Assembly: GCA_964640655.1 (NCBI GenBank)
Contig: CAZXFT010000019.1
Coordinates: 1-58,417 of the forward strand
Direction of reading: 5' to 3'
Length of the DNA: 58,417 nucleotides
DNA from: BJGO01 sp964640655
GTDB taxonomy: Bacteria; Bacteroidota; Bacteroidia; Chitinophagales; UBA10324
A program made the position numbers and the translations under genes. Below are positions 27,594 through 37,164 of this stretch, piece after piece. The notes under the pieces were generated by a model. That model saw only the letters and a list, made by a program, of their open reading frames with translations. It was not told the origin of the DNA and made no database searches. The number at the start of each line of letters is the position of its first letter. The first letter of the stretch is position 1.

Positions 27594-30155
27594 TTACTGC
27601 TTGATAAATTTCAGACTCTTCTCCTGAAGTGATTTCTCATCTCTGATGTGAATAAAATACACACCATTATTCCAGTCATTGGTATTCAATAGCAACGACT
27701 GATATACATTTTGAAACTGTGCTATAAGAGTTCCTCGAATGTCATAAACTGTTACAGCACAAGAATTTAATGTACCGCATTGCACGATAGTTGATTGAGA
27801 AGCCGGATTCGGATACACACCATAAGGTTGCAACGGTGATTGGGTACTATTGTCAGATACAATCGTTTTTATTATTAAAAGAGAATCCAATGGATAACTC
27901 ATCATACTTCTTCCGTGAGTACCTGCCACTAAACGTTTCTTTGTAGTATCAACTTCAAGGTCAAACACTAACACATAAGGCATGTTTGTTCCCAGTCTTT
28001 GCCAACTCTCACCACTGTTGGTTGTAGCATAAACACCAATGTCTGTAGCTACAAAAAGTACTGAATCATTTGTGGGATACGTGGCTATGTCATTAATTGG
28101 AAAATTAGGTAGATTAGATGCTATAGGTGTCCAGGTGGTTCCGTTATTCGTAGATTTATGAATGTGTGGGGCAAAGTCGTTGCTCTTGAAGCCCGTATGA
28201 GCAACATAGACCACACCTGTCGTAACATATGAAGTAGCAAGAGCAGAAACATATCGTTCAGGAAGGTTTCCCGTAATATTTTGCCAGCTATTGCCATTAT
28301 TCAAAGAGCGCCAAACATTGCCATCACTTGTTCCTGCAAATAATTTTCCGACCTCATAGTAGGATTCACTCAGAGCAGATATATTATGGAAACGCGCGCC
28401 ATAAATATTCCCATCAGTAATATCAGGAGATAGGCTTTGCATAAGTCCGTTATCGTATACATAAACTTTATCGGTACCTAAATATACTTTGCTGCTATGT
28501 TTACTCATAAAGTATGGCATATCCCAGTTGCGTCGGTCATCCGGATTGAGTTGTGTAGTAATATTATCAAACATACCACCACCATCAATAGTCTCATATA
28601 TTTCACCATTTTGAATTTCATAAAAATAATGAAACGGGTCATTGACATCGAACACCGGCTGAAACCCATCGCCACCAAATAATCTATCCCAATTATTTAA
28701 TACCGATGTATTACCGGATGTTGTGCCGTTATCCTGCACACCACCTACATATAGACCACTCTCGTGCGGATGAATAGCCAAACGGTAAAACTGATTGTTA
28801 GGAACGTTTTCTATATCAACCCAATTATTTCCACCATCATCAGACTTATATAGTCCACCATCTGTGCAAAGAAAAATATTGTTATCACTGAATACAACAT
28901 CGTGATGATCTGCATGAACTATATATTGCCACCATTCCGGAGCTCCTAGAGACCAGTTGTTACCTCCGTTTGTGCTGTGCCATATGTCAACGCCACAAAG
29001 CCAAAGATCATTGTCGTTTGATGGATTCACTTTTATGCCTCCGCTAAACCAACCCTGACCATTGAAGGGATTATTCAGGCCTATAGTATCAAGTGTGGTC
29101 CAGGAATTTCCACCATCTATAGTTTTATAAATTCCAAAAAGCTCAGCGGTAGTATCGCTATATGTAGCATATAAAATATTGGGATTGGTACCACTCATAG
29201 TTATACTCGGACGAGAATAATCACCCTGAGGCAATCCATTGGTGAGTGTATCCCACGTAGCTCCACCGTCTGATGTTTTGTATAAACGCGATTGGATACC
29301 GCTCAGTAATGTGAGTTGGTTATTGCGAATACGATTCCATCCCGCGGCATAAAGCACCTCCGGATTATTGTGGTCCATCAATAAATCAATAACACCTGAA
29401 TTATCTGACAGGAATAAAATCTGTTGCCAGCTATTGCCACCATCCGTTGTTTGATATAATCCGCGCTGATCGTTCGGTTCAAAAGGCAAACCCATAGTAG
29501 CCGCATATATGACATTACTATTTTGAGGATGTACAATGATTTTGGAAATAATGCGCTGTTGTTCCAATCCAATATGTGTCCAGGTTAAACCACCATTTGT
29601 GCTTTTATATACGCCATCTCCTATGAAAGCATAACCGCTTATGTTTGGATCTCCTGTGCCGGCATAAATCGTCTCAGGGTTTTGTGGATCAAAAGCTAAA
29701 GAGCCAATAGCCAAAAAAGGTTGATCATCAAAAATTGGAAACCATGTTGTTCCTCCATTGGTTGTTTTAAAGATGCCTCCCGTTGCACATGCAGCATACA
29801 TAATATTCTGGTTGGCAGGATGAATAATCATTGTATTGAAACGACCGCCGATATTTCCCGGGCCTTCAATCTGCCAAAATTGATTATAACCAGACTGATT
29901 ATCGCGCGTTGGCCCATTATTCATTACTCTTTTCAATTCAGCAGTATAGGCATCTGCATCTAAGTTGAAATCAGGGTATTGCCTCTGCAAAAAGTAATAC
30001 TCTGAAGGAGTTAGTTCGTGTGTGTTCTTCTTTGAACCTTCATGATCTTTCTCATCAATATTTAATGGTTGTTGTATCCTTGATGTGCACGACTGAATGA
30101 TGAAAAAACCTGCAAAAAAGATAAGTGTGTACTTGAGATGTATCATTATGTTCAC
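27594..30155 (-). CDS. BNR/sortilin-like repeat surface protein with T9SS sorting domain
   Basis: The N-terminus is a lipoprotein-type signal (FFAGFFIIQSCTS). The body holds about ten Asp-box-like motifs of the form S/T-x-N/D-G-G-x-x-W (for example TTNGGTTW, TTDGGNSW, TSDGGATW, STNGGNNW), the pattern of seven- to ten-bladed VPS10/sialidase-type propellers. The end is a type A sorting domain (YGVYPNPASQSTIVQ to KSLKFIKQ). The Asp boxes are structural; I see no catalytic sialidase set. The combination of lipobox and sorting domain is odd and may mean that the Cys is incidental. The second ATG (three codons on) is an alternative start. Confidence 0.87.
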   Translation of the reverse strand: MNIMIHLKYTLIFFAGFFIIQSCTSRIQQPLNIDEKDHEGSKKNTHELTPSEYYFLQRQYPDFNLDADAYTAELKRVMNNGPTRDNQSGYNQFWQIEGPGNIGGRFNTMIIHPANQNIMYAACATGGIFKTTNGGTTWFPIFDDQPFLAIGSLAFDPQNPETIYAGTGDPNISGYAFIGDGVYKSTNGGLTWTHIGLEQQRIISKIIVHPQNSNVIYAATMGLPFEPNDQRGLYQTTDGGNSWQQILFLSDNSGVIDLLMDHNNPEVLYAAGWNRIRNNQLTLLSGIQSRLYKTSDGGATWDTLTNGLPQGDYSRPSITMSGTNPNILYATYSDTTAELFGIYKTIDGGNSWTTLDTIGLNNPFNGQGWFSGGIKVNPSNDNDLWLCGVDIWHSTNGGNNWSLGAPEWWQYIVHADHHDVVFSDNNIFLCTDGGLYKSDDGGNNWVDIENVPNNQFYRLAIHPHESGLYVGGVQDNGTTSGNTSVLNNWDRLFGGDGFQPVFDVNDPFHYFYEIQNGEIYETIDGGGMFDNITTQLNPDDRRNWDMPYFMSKHSSKVYLGTDKVYVYDNGLMQSLSPDITDGNIYGARFHNISALSESYYEVGKLFAGTSDGNVWRSLNNGNSWQNITGNLPERYVSALATSYVTTGVVYVAHTGFKSNDFAPHIHKSTNNGTTWTPIASNLPNFPINDIATYPTNDSVLFVATDIGVYATTNSGESWQRLGTNMPYVLVFDLEVDTTKKRLVAGTHGRSMMSYPLDSLLIIKTIVSDNSTQSPLQPYGVYPNPASQSTIVQCGTLNSCAVTVYDIRGTLIAQFQNVYQSLLLNTNDWNNGVYFIHIRDEKSLQEKSLKFIKQ

Positions 30156-30199
30156 TGGTATAAATTGGATACGAAATATACAACGAACTTGTAAGTGAT

Positions 30200-30207
30200 T
30201 ATATTTG
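30200..30207 (+). promoter_or_regulatory. Bacteroidota -7 element (TATATTTG)
   Basis: An exact TAnnTTTG match lies 16 bases before the TTG start of the small protein that heads the receptor operon. It supports that start and a promoter for the three genes. Confidence 0.5.
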
Positions 30208-30223
30208 CTGTATCAATAGCTTC

Positions 30224-30541
30224 TTGCAACGGTTCGTATCATATATTCTCCTTTTCATTCTCATTCAGGGTATCACTCCTCGCGATATCATTCACCTGCT
30301 GCATGAACATGATGATACAGCTTGCCATACAGTATCTTATAGAATCGTCATTGAGTCAGAGCACACACACTGTTCTTTTCTTCAACTACAACTCCAAAAG
30401 GCCGCTAAAAATGCAAGCGTATTAATTTCTGAAACTGTTGATTTCATTTTTTGTATCATACCTGTTCCACAGTTTTTTTATCTGAGATTGATGCAAACCG
30501 GTTCAATTGCGCGTGGGCCACCAGCAGTTGTAACAGTTTAA
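30224..30541 (+). CDS. Small exported protein upstream of a TonB receptor
   Basis: The 105-residue frame begins at a TTG with FVSYILLFILIQGITP, a signal-like stretch. It has a His-rich middle (HLLHEHDD, SEHTHCSFLQLQLQKAA) and ends with the SIARGPP tail seen, from memory, in small proteins next to outer-membrane receptors of Bacteroidota. His and Cys could bind metal in the periplasm. A shorter overlapping frame starting with ATG at 30195 reads as noise. The exact start is uncertain; the operon position and motif pattern support a real gene. Confidence 0.65.
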   Translation: MQRFVSYILLFILIQGITPRDIIHLLHEHDDTACHTVSYRIVIESEHTHCSFLQLQLQKAAKNASVLISETVDFIFCIIPVPQFFYLRLMQTGSIARGPPAVVTV

Positions 30542-30609
30542 ATATTTTCATACGCCTCTTTCTCAAGGCAATACCATTTTTTTCATTACAACTTAAAATA
30601 TTCATTTCC

Positions 30610-31185
30610 ATGAAATCAAATTTCATTTCAATAAACTTTTACATATTATTATGCTCGTTAATCATTGTTTCATCCTGTAAAAAACCTGAAGATGACCACG
30701 ATCATGATCACGAGAACGAATTTATTACAACGGTAAAACTCATCGTGGTTAACACCAACGATAGTACAGATGCACATACTGCCAGTTGGAAACAAACAAA
30801 CCCTGATGGAACTACTCCACCCGACACTTCGCTTGCGAATTTAAATTTGAAAACTAACAGTACCTATTCACTATCTGCATACTTCCTGGATGAAACGAAA
30901 TCTCCTGCCGAAGACATAACCCAGGAAATACAAGCAGAAGCTACATCGCACGGTGTCTTTTATATTCCTGATGCGGTTCTTGGTACTTCACTTACTGTAG
31001 TGCGTAACGATGTAGATGCAAATAACCTTCCTGTTGGCTTAAAAGCTATACTGACAACCGGTACTGCTTCTGTTAATGCATTTATGAACGTCATACTCAG
31101 ACATCAACCTTCGGGTAAAGACGGCACCATTTCTCCTGGATCAACTGATGCTGACACGAAGTTCAGAGTTGTGGTAAAACCTTAA
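30610..31185 (+). CDS. His-rich lipoprotein, putative metal-binding
   Basis: The chosen ATG gives a clean lipoprotein signal ending in IIVSSCKKPED; a longer open frame from 30451 has no signal and overlaps the previous gene. Right after the lipid anchor comes DDHDHDHENE, a His/Asp-rich run able to bind zinc or copper. The remaining domain of about 150 residues is beta-rich with no motif I can name. Its stop is directly followed by the GTG of the TonB receptor, so the two are tightly coupled. A metal-capture role at the outer membrane is inferred. Confidence 0.78.
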   Translation: MKSNFISINFYILLCSLIIVSSCKKPEDDHDHDHENEFITTVKLIVVNTNDSTDAHTASWKQTNPDGTTPPDTSLANLNLKTNSTYSLSAYFLDETKSPAEDITQEIQAEATSHGVFYIPDAVLGTSLTVVRNDVDANNLPVGLKAILTTGTASVNAFMNVILRHQPSGKDGTISPGSTDADTKFRVVVKP

Positions 31186-33510
31186 GTGAAACAAATACTC
31201 ATACTTCTGATTGTACTGATCAGCTGCCATGCCATCGCTCAGCCTTGTACCTATAAGCTGAGCGGTGCATTGCATTGCCACGATAAATATTGTACGCAGT
31301 TGAGTGGCGTGGAAATACTGATTCGCGAAACCGCACAGCAAACTTTTACCGACGACAAAGGAATTTTCAATATTGTAAATGTTTGCGCTGGAACATATCA
31401 TCTTCATATTCATGGCATAGGGTTTCAGATTATTGACACGTGCATTTTTGTAAATCATGATACACATTTACTAATTGAACTGAGTGCAGCATCACACGCA
31501 CTAAAGTCAGTTACAGTTACTACAACACGAAGCAGGAGCAACTTTATGAATAGTGCGGCGCAAACCGGATTATCGTCAGAGCAACTCAAACAACTTCGGG
31601 GCTTATCTATTTCCGAAGCCATGCAATCATTGAGCGGCGTCAGTGTATTGCGTTCAGGCCCTGATATTTCGAAGCCTGTAATACACGGAATGCACAGCAA
31701 TCGTGTTTTGATGTTGAATAATGGTGCTCGGCTTGAAGGACAAAACTGGGGCAGCGAACACGCACCCGAAATAGATATTAATACAGCAGGATCTGTAGAA
31801 GTTATTAAAGGTTCTGCATCATTACGATATGGCTCAGATGCCATAGCCGGTGTAATAGAAGTCTTGCCGCCACCATTCGACAGTAGTAAGACATGGAACG
31901 GATTCGTGTCAACACATGTCTTTTCAAATGGTCTTGGTAATGCTTCATCAGCATCAATTGATTATTTCAAAAAAATTAAACAAGTATCAAATGGTTTACG
32001 AGTACAGGCATCCTGGATGAAACACGGTTCGCTCACTGCACCTCAATACATCCTCGGCAATACGGCATCCAGACAGTTGAACACTTCTCTTTTGTACCAA
32101 ATCAATCATAAGAAAAAACAAGCCGAACTGATGTACAGCCGCTTCGAAAGTAAACCCGGTATATTGGCTTATTCTCATATCGGAAACCTGAATGATTTGA
32201 ATGATGCATTACAACAAAACAAACCTTATACTACTTACCCATTTACATACATTATTGACAGGCCAAAACAGTTAGCCATACATGAAACAATACAAGGTAA
32301 AATTACCATAGATATAAATGAAAGGAACAAACTACTTCTTCAATATACTCACCAGAACAACAACAGAAAAGAATACGATTTACTAAAACCATATAACAGG
32401 GAGAATGCAGAGAAAAACATAGCAGACTTTAACTTTATTCTCATTACCGATCAGGCACAGCTCAATTGGAAAAGGAAAAAAAATAATTCCACCACTGAAG
32501 GTGGACTATCTCTAGGTACACAAGGGCAAGGTTTTAGAGGAACCGGTTATCGTAGCTTAGTACCTAACTTCAGAAGCTATGACGGCGGAGCTTTTCTGAT
32601 ACATAGTGTTACAAGAAACAATCTCAGCATAGATGCCGGACTGCGTTATGACTTAAAAAATATCACCACATATCAACGTAATCCCAGATCGTTGCAGATA
32701 GATATTCGTGAATTGAATTTTAATGCGTGGAGTTTTAACCTCGGTGGTAAATTAATAATACAGGAGCACCTGGTAGTTCGTAGCAACATAGGCAGGTCTT
32801 GGCGTGCTCCACAGGTCATAGAGCTTTTTGCAAAAGGAATTCATCAAGGTACTGCAAGTTATGAATTGGGTGACAGCACCCTGCGAACCGAGGAAAGCCT
32901 TTGTTCCACATTCGACATCAACTTTGACCAACACATTTTTCATGTTCATTCAACGCTCTATTACCATTATATACAGAACTATATTTATCTAAAACCGGCA
33001 CTGTATGCCGTGCAGTTGATTCAGGGAGCATTTCCGGTTTTTGAATATCATCAAACGGATATGTCATTTTCAGGAGTTGATATGGATGCATCTATGGATT
33101 GGAGCAAATCTCTTTCAAGCCACCATCAAATCAGCATTGTATATGCTCGGGATGTTATTAATAACCAATATATACCAGGGATAGTACCCAACCGTTTTAC
33201 CCAAAACATTGATTTAACTCTATTCAGTAACAACACATCAAAAATGAAATTCAGTATTCAGAATGAAACAGTGTTGAAACAAAACCGCGTGGAGGTGAAT
33301 AGCGATTATGCCGACCCACCGCCGGCCTACTCTTTATGGAATATGCACATTGAATTTCATTTAAAATCTGAAAAGCAAAAAACTTGGTACCTGCAATTGG
33401 GCAGCACAAATGTTCTAAACACCAGTTATAGAAATTATATGAATCTATTTCGATACTTCAGTGATGAGGTAGGTAGAAATATTTTTATTAGAGCACAGTA
33501 TAACTTTTAA
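31186..33510 (+). CDS. TonB-dependent receptor, probable metal uptake (ZnuD-like plug)
   Basis: A GTG start with no gap to the previous stop gives a good signal peptide (LIVLISCHAIAQ). A short Cys- and His-rich carboxypeptidase-like domain (LHCHDKYC, TYHLHIHGIG) precedes the plug, which contains PVIHGMHSNRVLMLNNGARL, EGQNWGSEHAPEIDIN and SLRYGSDAIAGVIEVLPPP. That plug resembles zinc receptors of the ZnuD type as I recall them. The barrel ends in FIRAQYNF with a terminal Phe. Context (His-rich lipoprotein and small His-rich exported protein) supports zinc or copper. Uptake would need TonB-ExbBD, encoded elsewhere. Confidence 0.87.
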   Translation: MKQILILLIVLISCHAIAQPCTYKLSGALHCHDKYCTQLSGVEILIRETAQQTFTDDKGIFNIVNVCAGTYHLHIHGIGFQIIDTCIFVNHDTHLLIELSAASHALKSVTVTTTRSRSNFMNSAAQTGLSSEQLKQLRGLSISEAMQSLSGVSVLRSGPDISKPVIHGMHSNRVLMLNNGARLEGQNWGSEHAPEIDINTAGSVEVIKGSASLRYGSDAIAGVIEVLPPPFDSSKTWNGFVSTHVFSNGLGNASSASIDYFKKIKQVSNGLRVQASWMKHGSLTAPQYILGNTASRQLNTSLLYQINHKKKQAELMYSRFESKPGILAYSHIGNLNDLNDALQQNKPYTTYPFTYIIDRPKQLAIHETIQGKITIDINERNKLLLQYTHQNNNRKEYDLLKPYNRENAEKNIADFNFILITDQAQLNWKRKKNNSTTEGGLSLGTQGQGFRGTGYRSLVPNFRSYDGGAFLIHSVTRNNLSIDAGLRYDLKNITTYQRNPRSLQIDIRELNFNAWSFNLGGKLIIQEHLVVRSNIGRSWRAPQVIELFAKGIHQGTASYELGDSTLRTEESLCSTFDINFDQHIFHVHSTLYYHYIQNYIYLKPALYAVQLIQGAFPVFEYHQTDMSFSGVDMDASMDWSKSLSSHHQISIVYARDVINNQYIPGIVPNRFTQNIDLTLFSNNTSKMKFSIQNETVLKQNRVEVNSDYADPPPAYSLWNMHIEFHLKSEKQKTWYLQLGSTNVLNTSYRNYMNLFRYFSDEVGRNIFIRAQYNF

Positions 33511-34422
33511 TCAGTGCATCAGAGCGGGCCAGTCGTACGACTTGCTCAAAAGGTCTATGATGGTACCAGCATCGGTCAGTTCATGGTTTAACTGACCTCT
33601 TATTTCGCTGGCAACCTTTAAATAGTCGCGGGTATTATCAGGAGTTAAGCCATATCGTGTCAGTTCAGGTTCAAGAGTAGTTTGCAATGGGCTTAATAAT
33701 ATTTGTGCCGCACAATCCACTAATAGAAACAAATAGATAATCTGGTAAAAACTCAAACGCACATCCTGTTGATTGATGGTGTTGCAATAGATTTTGAGTG
33801 TGTTGTAACGGCTGAGGTCTAAACCGGTTTGCTCAAAAAAAGTATGCCGGTTGTTCATTCGGTCAACAGATGAATTCAACATAAATAACTGATCCATGAC
33901 CACAAAAGTGCCCTGCATAAATAATGATGTTTTCTTTCCGGTCGAAAAGAAACCACCTTCAGCAAGGTGCAAATCTTTATTGCCTTCCCAGGTCTTTTCA
34001 CGAATAGGTATTTCCTGAATGATACCCTCAATAATGTTCTCGTAGTCAGCATCCTGTAGAATAAAAGTGGGTACTTCTTCCATTCCATGTTCAATACAAA
34101 GCTGATTGAAACATACTTCGGCCTGTTCAAAGGACTTATCAATAATCATAAACAACACATCGGCATTTTGTACAGACTCAAAAGAACCATGAATGTCATA
34201 TTCACAGCGGTGCAGTAATGAAGCCAATCCAGGAGCAATAATTTCAATATCAATATATAATATACAACGATCGGAATGATCTGTGCTACGCACATAATCA
34301 AATGCCAGGCTGACGTTAGACTCATCATGCAGTTGTTCGTCGCTGCGGATAGCATTGATGTTTTCGACCAAGAAATAAATCTTGTATTCGTGAAGCAGTT
34401 CTATCTCAGGCTGTTTACTCAA
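33511..34422 (-). CDS. Unrecognised soluble protein
   Basis: I do not recognise this 303-residue protein. It has no signal peptide and no convincing membrane segment apart from a hydrophobic patch at about 228-245 (IIYLFLLVDCAAQILLS). It is acidic. The first half alternates strands and helices (CILYIDIEIIAPG, then ADVLFMIIDKSFEQAE and VPTFILQDA), which loosely recalls a Rossmann or small-GTPase sheet, but there is no P-loop and no NKxD. The second half looks helical. It converges with the TonB receptor, stop against stop, and is divergent from the lipoprotein gene. Codon usage looks like its neighbours. Confidence 0.6.
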   Translation of the reverse strand: MSKQPEIELLHEYKIYFLVENINAIRSDEQLHDESNVSLAFDYVRSTDHSDRCILYIDIEIIAPGLASLLHRCEYDIHGSFESVQNADVLFMIIDKSFEQAEVCFNQLCIEHGMEEVPTFILQDADYENIIEGIIQEIPIREKTWEGNKDLHLAEGGFFSTGKKTSLFMQGTFVVMDQLFMLNSSVDRMNNRHTFFEQTGLDLSRYNTLKIYCNTINQQDVRLSFYQIIYLFLLVDCAAQILLSPLQTTLEPELTRYGLTPDNTRDYLKVASEIRGQLNHELTDAGTIIDLLSKSYDWPALMH

Positions 34423-34524
34423 TAGCGTTGTTGTTGTTAAACAATATTAATCAAGTTGGTGAAAAGCCTTTTTAAATAATATTCCGCACTTGTCGTTACT
34501 TCGTTTTATAAATACTACACTCTT

Positions 34525-35388
34525 ATGAAACAAATTCTTATTGCCGCGCTCCTTGCCTTAATTGTCTTGACTATAGTTTCCTGTAAAAAAGAAAAGCCAG
34601 TAATTGAAGAACCAAAGCTGATATTTAAATTCCGATTCGACAGTACACAGGAGCGACTTAATAACATTGGACAACCGGCAAGCGTACCCGCTGGGCACGG
34701 CACGCAATCGCCGGTGTTCAATGGAATGAGTGCTCATTACATCGAACTTGCTCCCACTATGTTCACTGCTTTGGGTGCCGGAAAGGTATTATATAAAGCA
34801 GCAGAGACTAATGTCGGTGGAGACAACGCTATTGACTTCAGTAAATCTGTAATCGCTAAAAACGGGGAAACATTCTATTCCATGCCTCTCAAAGATGTTT
34901 CTTCCGGAACTTACGAGTGGTTGCGTGTTTCACTTGCATACCAAAACTATGATGTTAAAGTCCGGCATACCGGATTGGACTTTACAGGCACCATTGCATC
35001 TTTCATTGGGTTTAACACATACATTAAAAACTTTAAACCGAAAACAGTTAATGTTGATGTCAACTCAAATAAGTTGCAAGGCTTCTGGGCCTTTGAAGCA
35101 TTTGGTTTGGTAACGCAAGGTCAGGCTCCTGTTGGTGCAACAACAGTAGTAAATCCTATTTTCAGCACCTCGCCTATTCCAGCAGGTTCTTGTGTGGTAA
35201 CAGCTGCTTTTGATTCACCATTGGTTATTACAGGTAGCGAAACCAAAGATGTTGTGATTACAGTATCGCTGAGTACCAATAAAAGTTTCGAATGGACTGA
35301 TGTGGCCGGTGATAACATCTATGAACCGGGAGCCGGTGATGTAGTGATAGACATGGGTGTACGAGGAATGAAACCCATAGTAGATTAA
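34525..35388 (+). CDS. Lipoprotein of unknown function
   Basis: The N-terminus MKQILIAALLALIVLTIVSC is a classic lipoprotein signal followed by KKEKP. The mature part (about 265 residues) is beta-rich with repeated Gly/Ser/Thr turns, for example KFRFDSTQERLNNIGQPASV and SVIAKNGETFYSM. It has a distant feel of MbnP-like or jelly-roll lipoproteins, but I cannot assign a family. The hydrolase gene begins 11 bases downstream, so they may share a transcript. Confidence 0.7.
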   Translation: MKQILIAALLALIVLTIVSCKKEKPVIEEPKLIFKFRFDSTQERLNNIGQPASVPAGHGTQSPVFNGMSAHYIELAPTMFTALGAGKVLYKAAETNVGGDNAIDFSKSVIAKNGETFYSMPLKDVSSGTYEWLRVSLAYQNYDVKVRHTGLDFTGTIASFIGFNTYIKNFKPKTVNVDVNSNKLQGFWAFEAFGLVTQGQAPVGATTVVNPIFSTSPIPAGSCVVTAAFDSPLVITGSETKDVVITVSLSTNKSFEWTDVAGDNIYEPGAGDVVIDMGVRGMKPIVD

Positions 35389-35399
35389 TTGCTGCTTGT

Positions 35400-36098
35400 A
35401 TGAGTAAACCTGTTCTAATATTACTTCACGGTGCCTTAGGGTGTGCAAGACAATTATTTCCGTTAGCAGAAGTACTAAGGAAAAGATTTGTGGTGCTACC
35501 TGTAAACTTCATCGGGCACGGTGGCTTACCCATTCCTGATGCATATTCGATTGAGCAGTTCGCAAAAAATCTGGTGATGCAGATAAAGATAGAGTATGAG
35601 GAAAAGGTTCATGTCTTTGGATACAGCATGGGTGGATATGTGGCCTTATATGCAGCACAGCATCGTAAAGATTTATTTGCAAGCATCACCACTCTGGGAA
35701 CCAAGTTCGACTGGAACGCTGAAAGTGCTGCACACGAAGCAGCTCAACTTGATGCAGATATAATCAGTCAGAAAGTACCTGCTTTTGCTGAAACTTTAAA
35801 GTTGCGATATGAGCCTTACGACTGGAAAGAGGCATTGAAAAAAACAGCTGATATGATGAAAGAACTCGGCGCTCATCCATTGGTAACACCATCTACTGTT
35901 AGCGAACTGCAACTCCCCATTAACATTGGTCTCGGCGATAGGGATAAAATGGTGAGTCTTGCAGAAAGTATGGCTATATATAAAAGCTTACCACAAGGAG
36001 GTTTCTACATGTTGCCGCATACTCCTCATGTAATCGAAAAAGTGGATGTAAATATGTTGGCTGAAATATTATCAAGACTAGTAAAGGGACAAAAATAA
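35400..36098 (+). CDS. Alpha/beta hydrolase
   Basis: The oxyanion region LILLHGALGCARQLFPL is near the N-terminus. The nucleophile elbow HVFGYSMGGYVALYAA places Ser at about residue 76. A later GLGDRDKMV likely supplies the acid, and LPHTPHVIEK the His. The 232-residue length fits compact hydrolases such as MenH or BioH relatives. No menaquinone or biotin gene is nearby, so the substrate is unknown. Confidence 0.85.
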   Translation: MSKPVLILLHGALGCARQLFPLAEVLRKRFVVLPVNFIGHGGLPIPDAYSIEQFAKNLVMQIKIEYEEKVHVFGYSMGGYVALYAAQHRKDLFASITTLGTKFDWNAESAAHEAAQLDADIISQKVPAFAETLKLRYEPYDWKEALKKTADMMKELGAHPLVTPSTVSELQLPINIGLGDRDKMVSLAESMAIYKSLPQGGFYMLPHTPHVIEKVDVNMLAEILSRLVKGQK

Positions 36099-36123
36099 AC
36101 CCGCCATCATGCTAAATCACCAC

Positions 36124-37161
36124 TTATTTATCACTCAACAGATTTGATAAAGCTTTCCACTCAGGATATTGGTCTGTAAAGAGTTTGATAATAGCTAGGA
36201 ACGGCACAAACAATATCATTCCCGACACGCCCCAAATTACACCACCTATAAATATGGCAACAAGTGTTACCAGTGTGTTTAGGTTTAATCGATTACCAAC
36301 TGCATATGGAAATATAATATTGGCTTCCAAATATTGAACAAATCCAAATACAGCAACCACTCCTAAAGGATACCAAAAAGAACCATATGTAATCCATGCA
36401 ACGGAAATGGGTAGTAGCGCTCCAACCATTATGCCGACATATGGAATAAATGTGAGTACAGATGCTATACAGCCAAATAATACGGCGTGAGGCACACCGA
36501 GCATCCACAATCCCAGGCTGTTAAGAATGGCAACTATGATATAAACAATAAGCATTCCCTTGATAAAACCATAATAGGTATGGGTTACTTTTTTCAACAT
36601 AGAACGAATGCTTTCTTCTGCAATCTTTGGAAAGAGTAGTTGAATAGACTTAATAAGTTTTGAGCGGGTTATTAAAAACAAAAACGCAAAAACAGGTATA
36701 ATGAATATCATCACTATGTTTGACCCTATCTGAACTACTGAGGCACCTATTCCGCTGAAAAACCGTCCGGTACCCAACTTCAATTGTTCACTGATAATTG
36801 TATCTACTATTTCCTGTGGAATGTTAAAACGCTGCTGCACATAATCTTTGACCTGTTGCAAAGCAATATGTATCTCTGACCTCAACACTTCCCAGTCTTT
36901 GAAAAAGTTGCGCAATTGAAAAAACAATAACCATACTAATAGAACAAAAAATAGAACAATAATAAGAAGTGAAATTGAAGCCGCAAGAATCCGAGGAAGT
37001 TTATGCTGTTCCATCCAGTTGCATATAGGGTATAAAATAAAGGCTATCAACAAACCATAGGATAGCGGTATAAGTAGTGGTGATGCAAAGTACAACAGTA
37101 AGGATACTGAAAGTGATAATACACTGGTGAATGTGATTCGTTGTAATGTCTGATTATCCAT
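36124..37161 (-). CDS. AI-2E family transporter (UPF0118)
   Basis: This is a polytopic membrane protein with about seven to eight hydrophobic segments and the family layout: N-terminal helices ending in LLFFQLRNFFKDW, an amphipathic loop, then KKVTHTYYGFIKGMLIVYIIV, FIPYVGIMVGALLPISV and GGVIWGVSGMILFVPFLAI. Family members have been tied to autoinducer-2 export or to Na+/H+ exchange; sequence does not decide. Three bases separate it from the putative porin gene upstream, so they form an operon. Confidence 0.9.
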   Translation of the reverse strand: MDNQTLQRITFTSVLSLSVSLLLYFASPLLIPLSYGLLIAFILYPICNWMEQHKLPRILAASISLLIIVLFFVLLVWLLFFQLRNFFKDWEVLRSEIHIALQQVKDYVQQRFNIPQEIVDTIISEQLKLGTGRFFSGIGASVVQIGSNIVMIFIIPVFAFLFLITRSKLIKSIQLLFPKIAEESIRSMLKKVTHTYYGFIKGMLIVYIIVAILNSLGLWMLGVPHAVLFGCIASVLTFIPYVGIMVGALLPISVAWITYGSFWYPLGVVAVFGFVQYLEANIIFPYAVGNRLNLNTLVTLVAIFIGGVIWGVSGMILFVPFLAIIKLFTDQYPEWKALSNLLSDK

Positions 37162-37164
37162 AAC

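Noticed and set aside
30195..30425. ATG-started 76-codon frame upstream of the metal receptor operon
   Set aside because: It overlaps the better-supported His-rich small protein in another frame, starts upstream of the -7 box transcript and has no coherent pattern.
30451..30609. N-terminal extension of the His-rich lipoprotein
   Set aside because: The lipoprotein signal starts at 30610; the extension overlaps the preceding gene and has no signal character.
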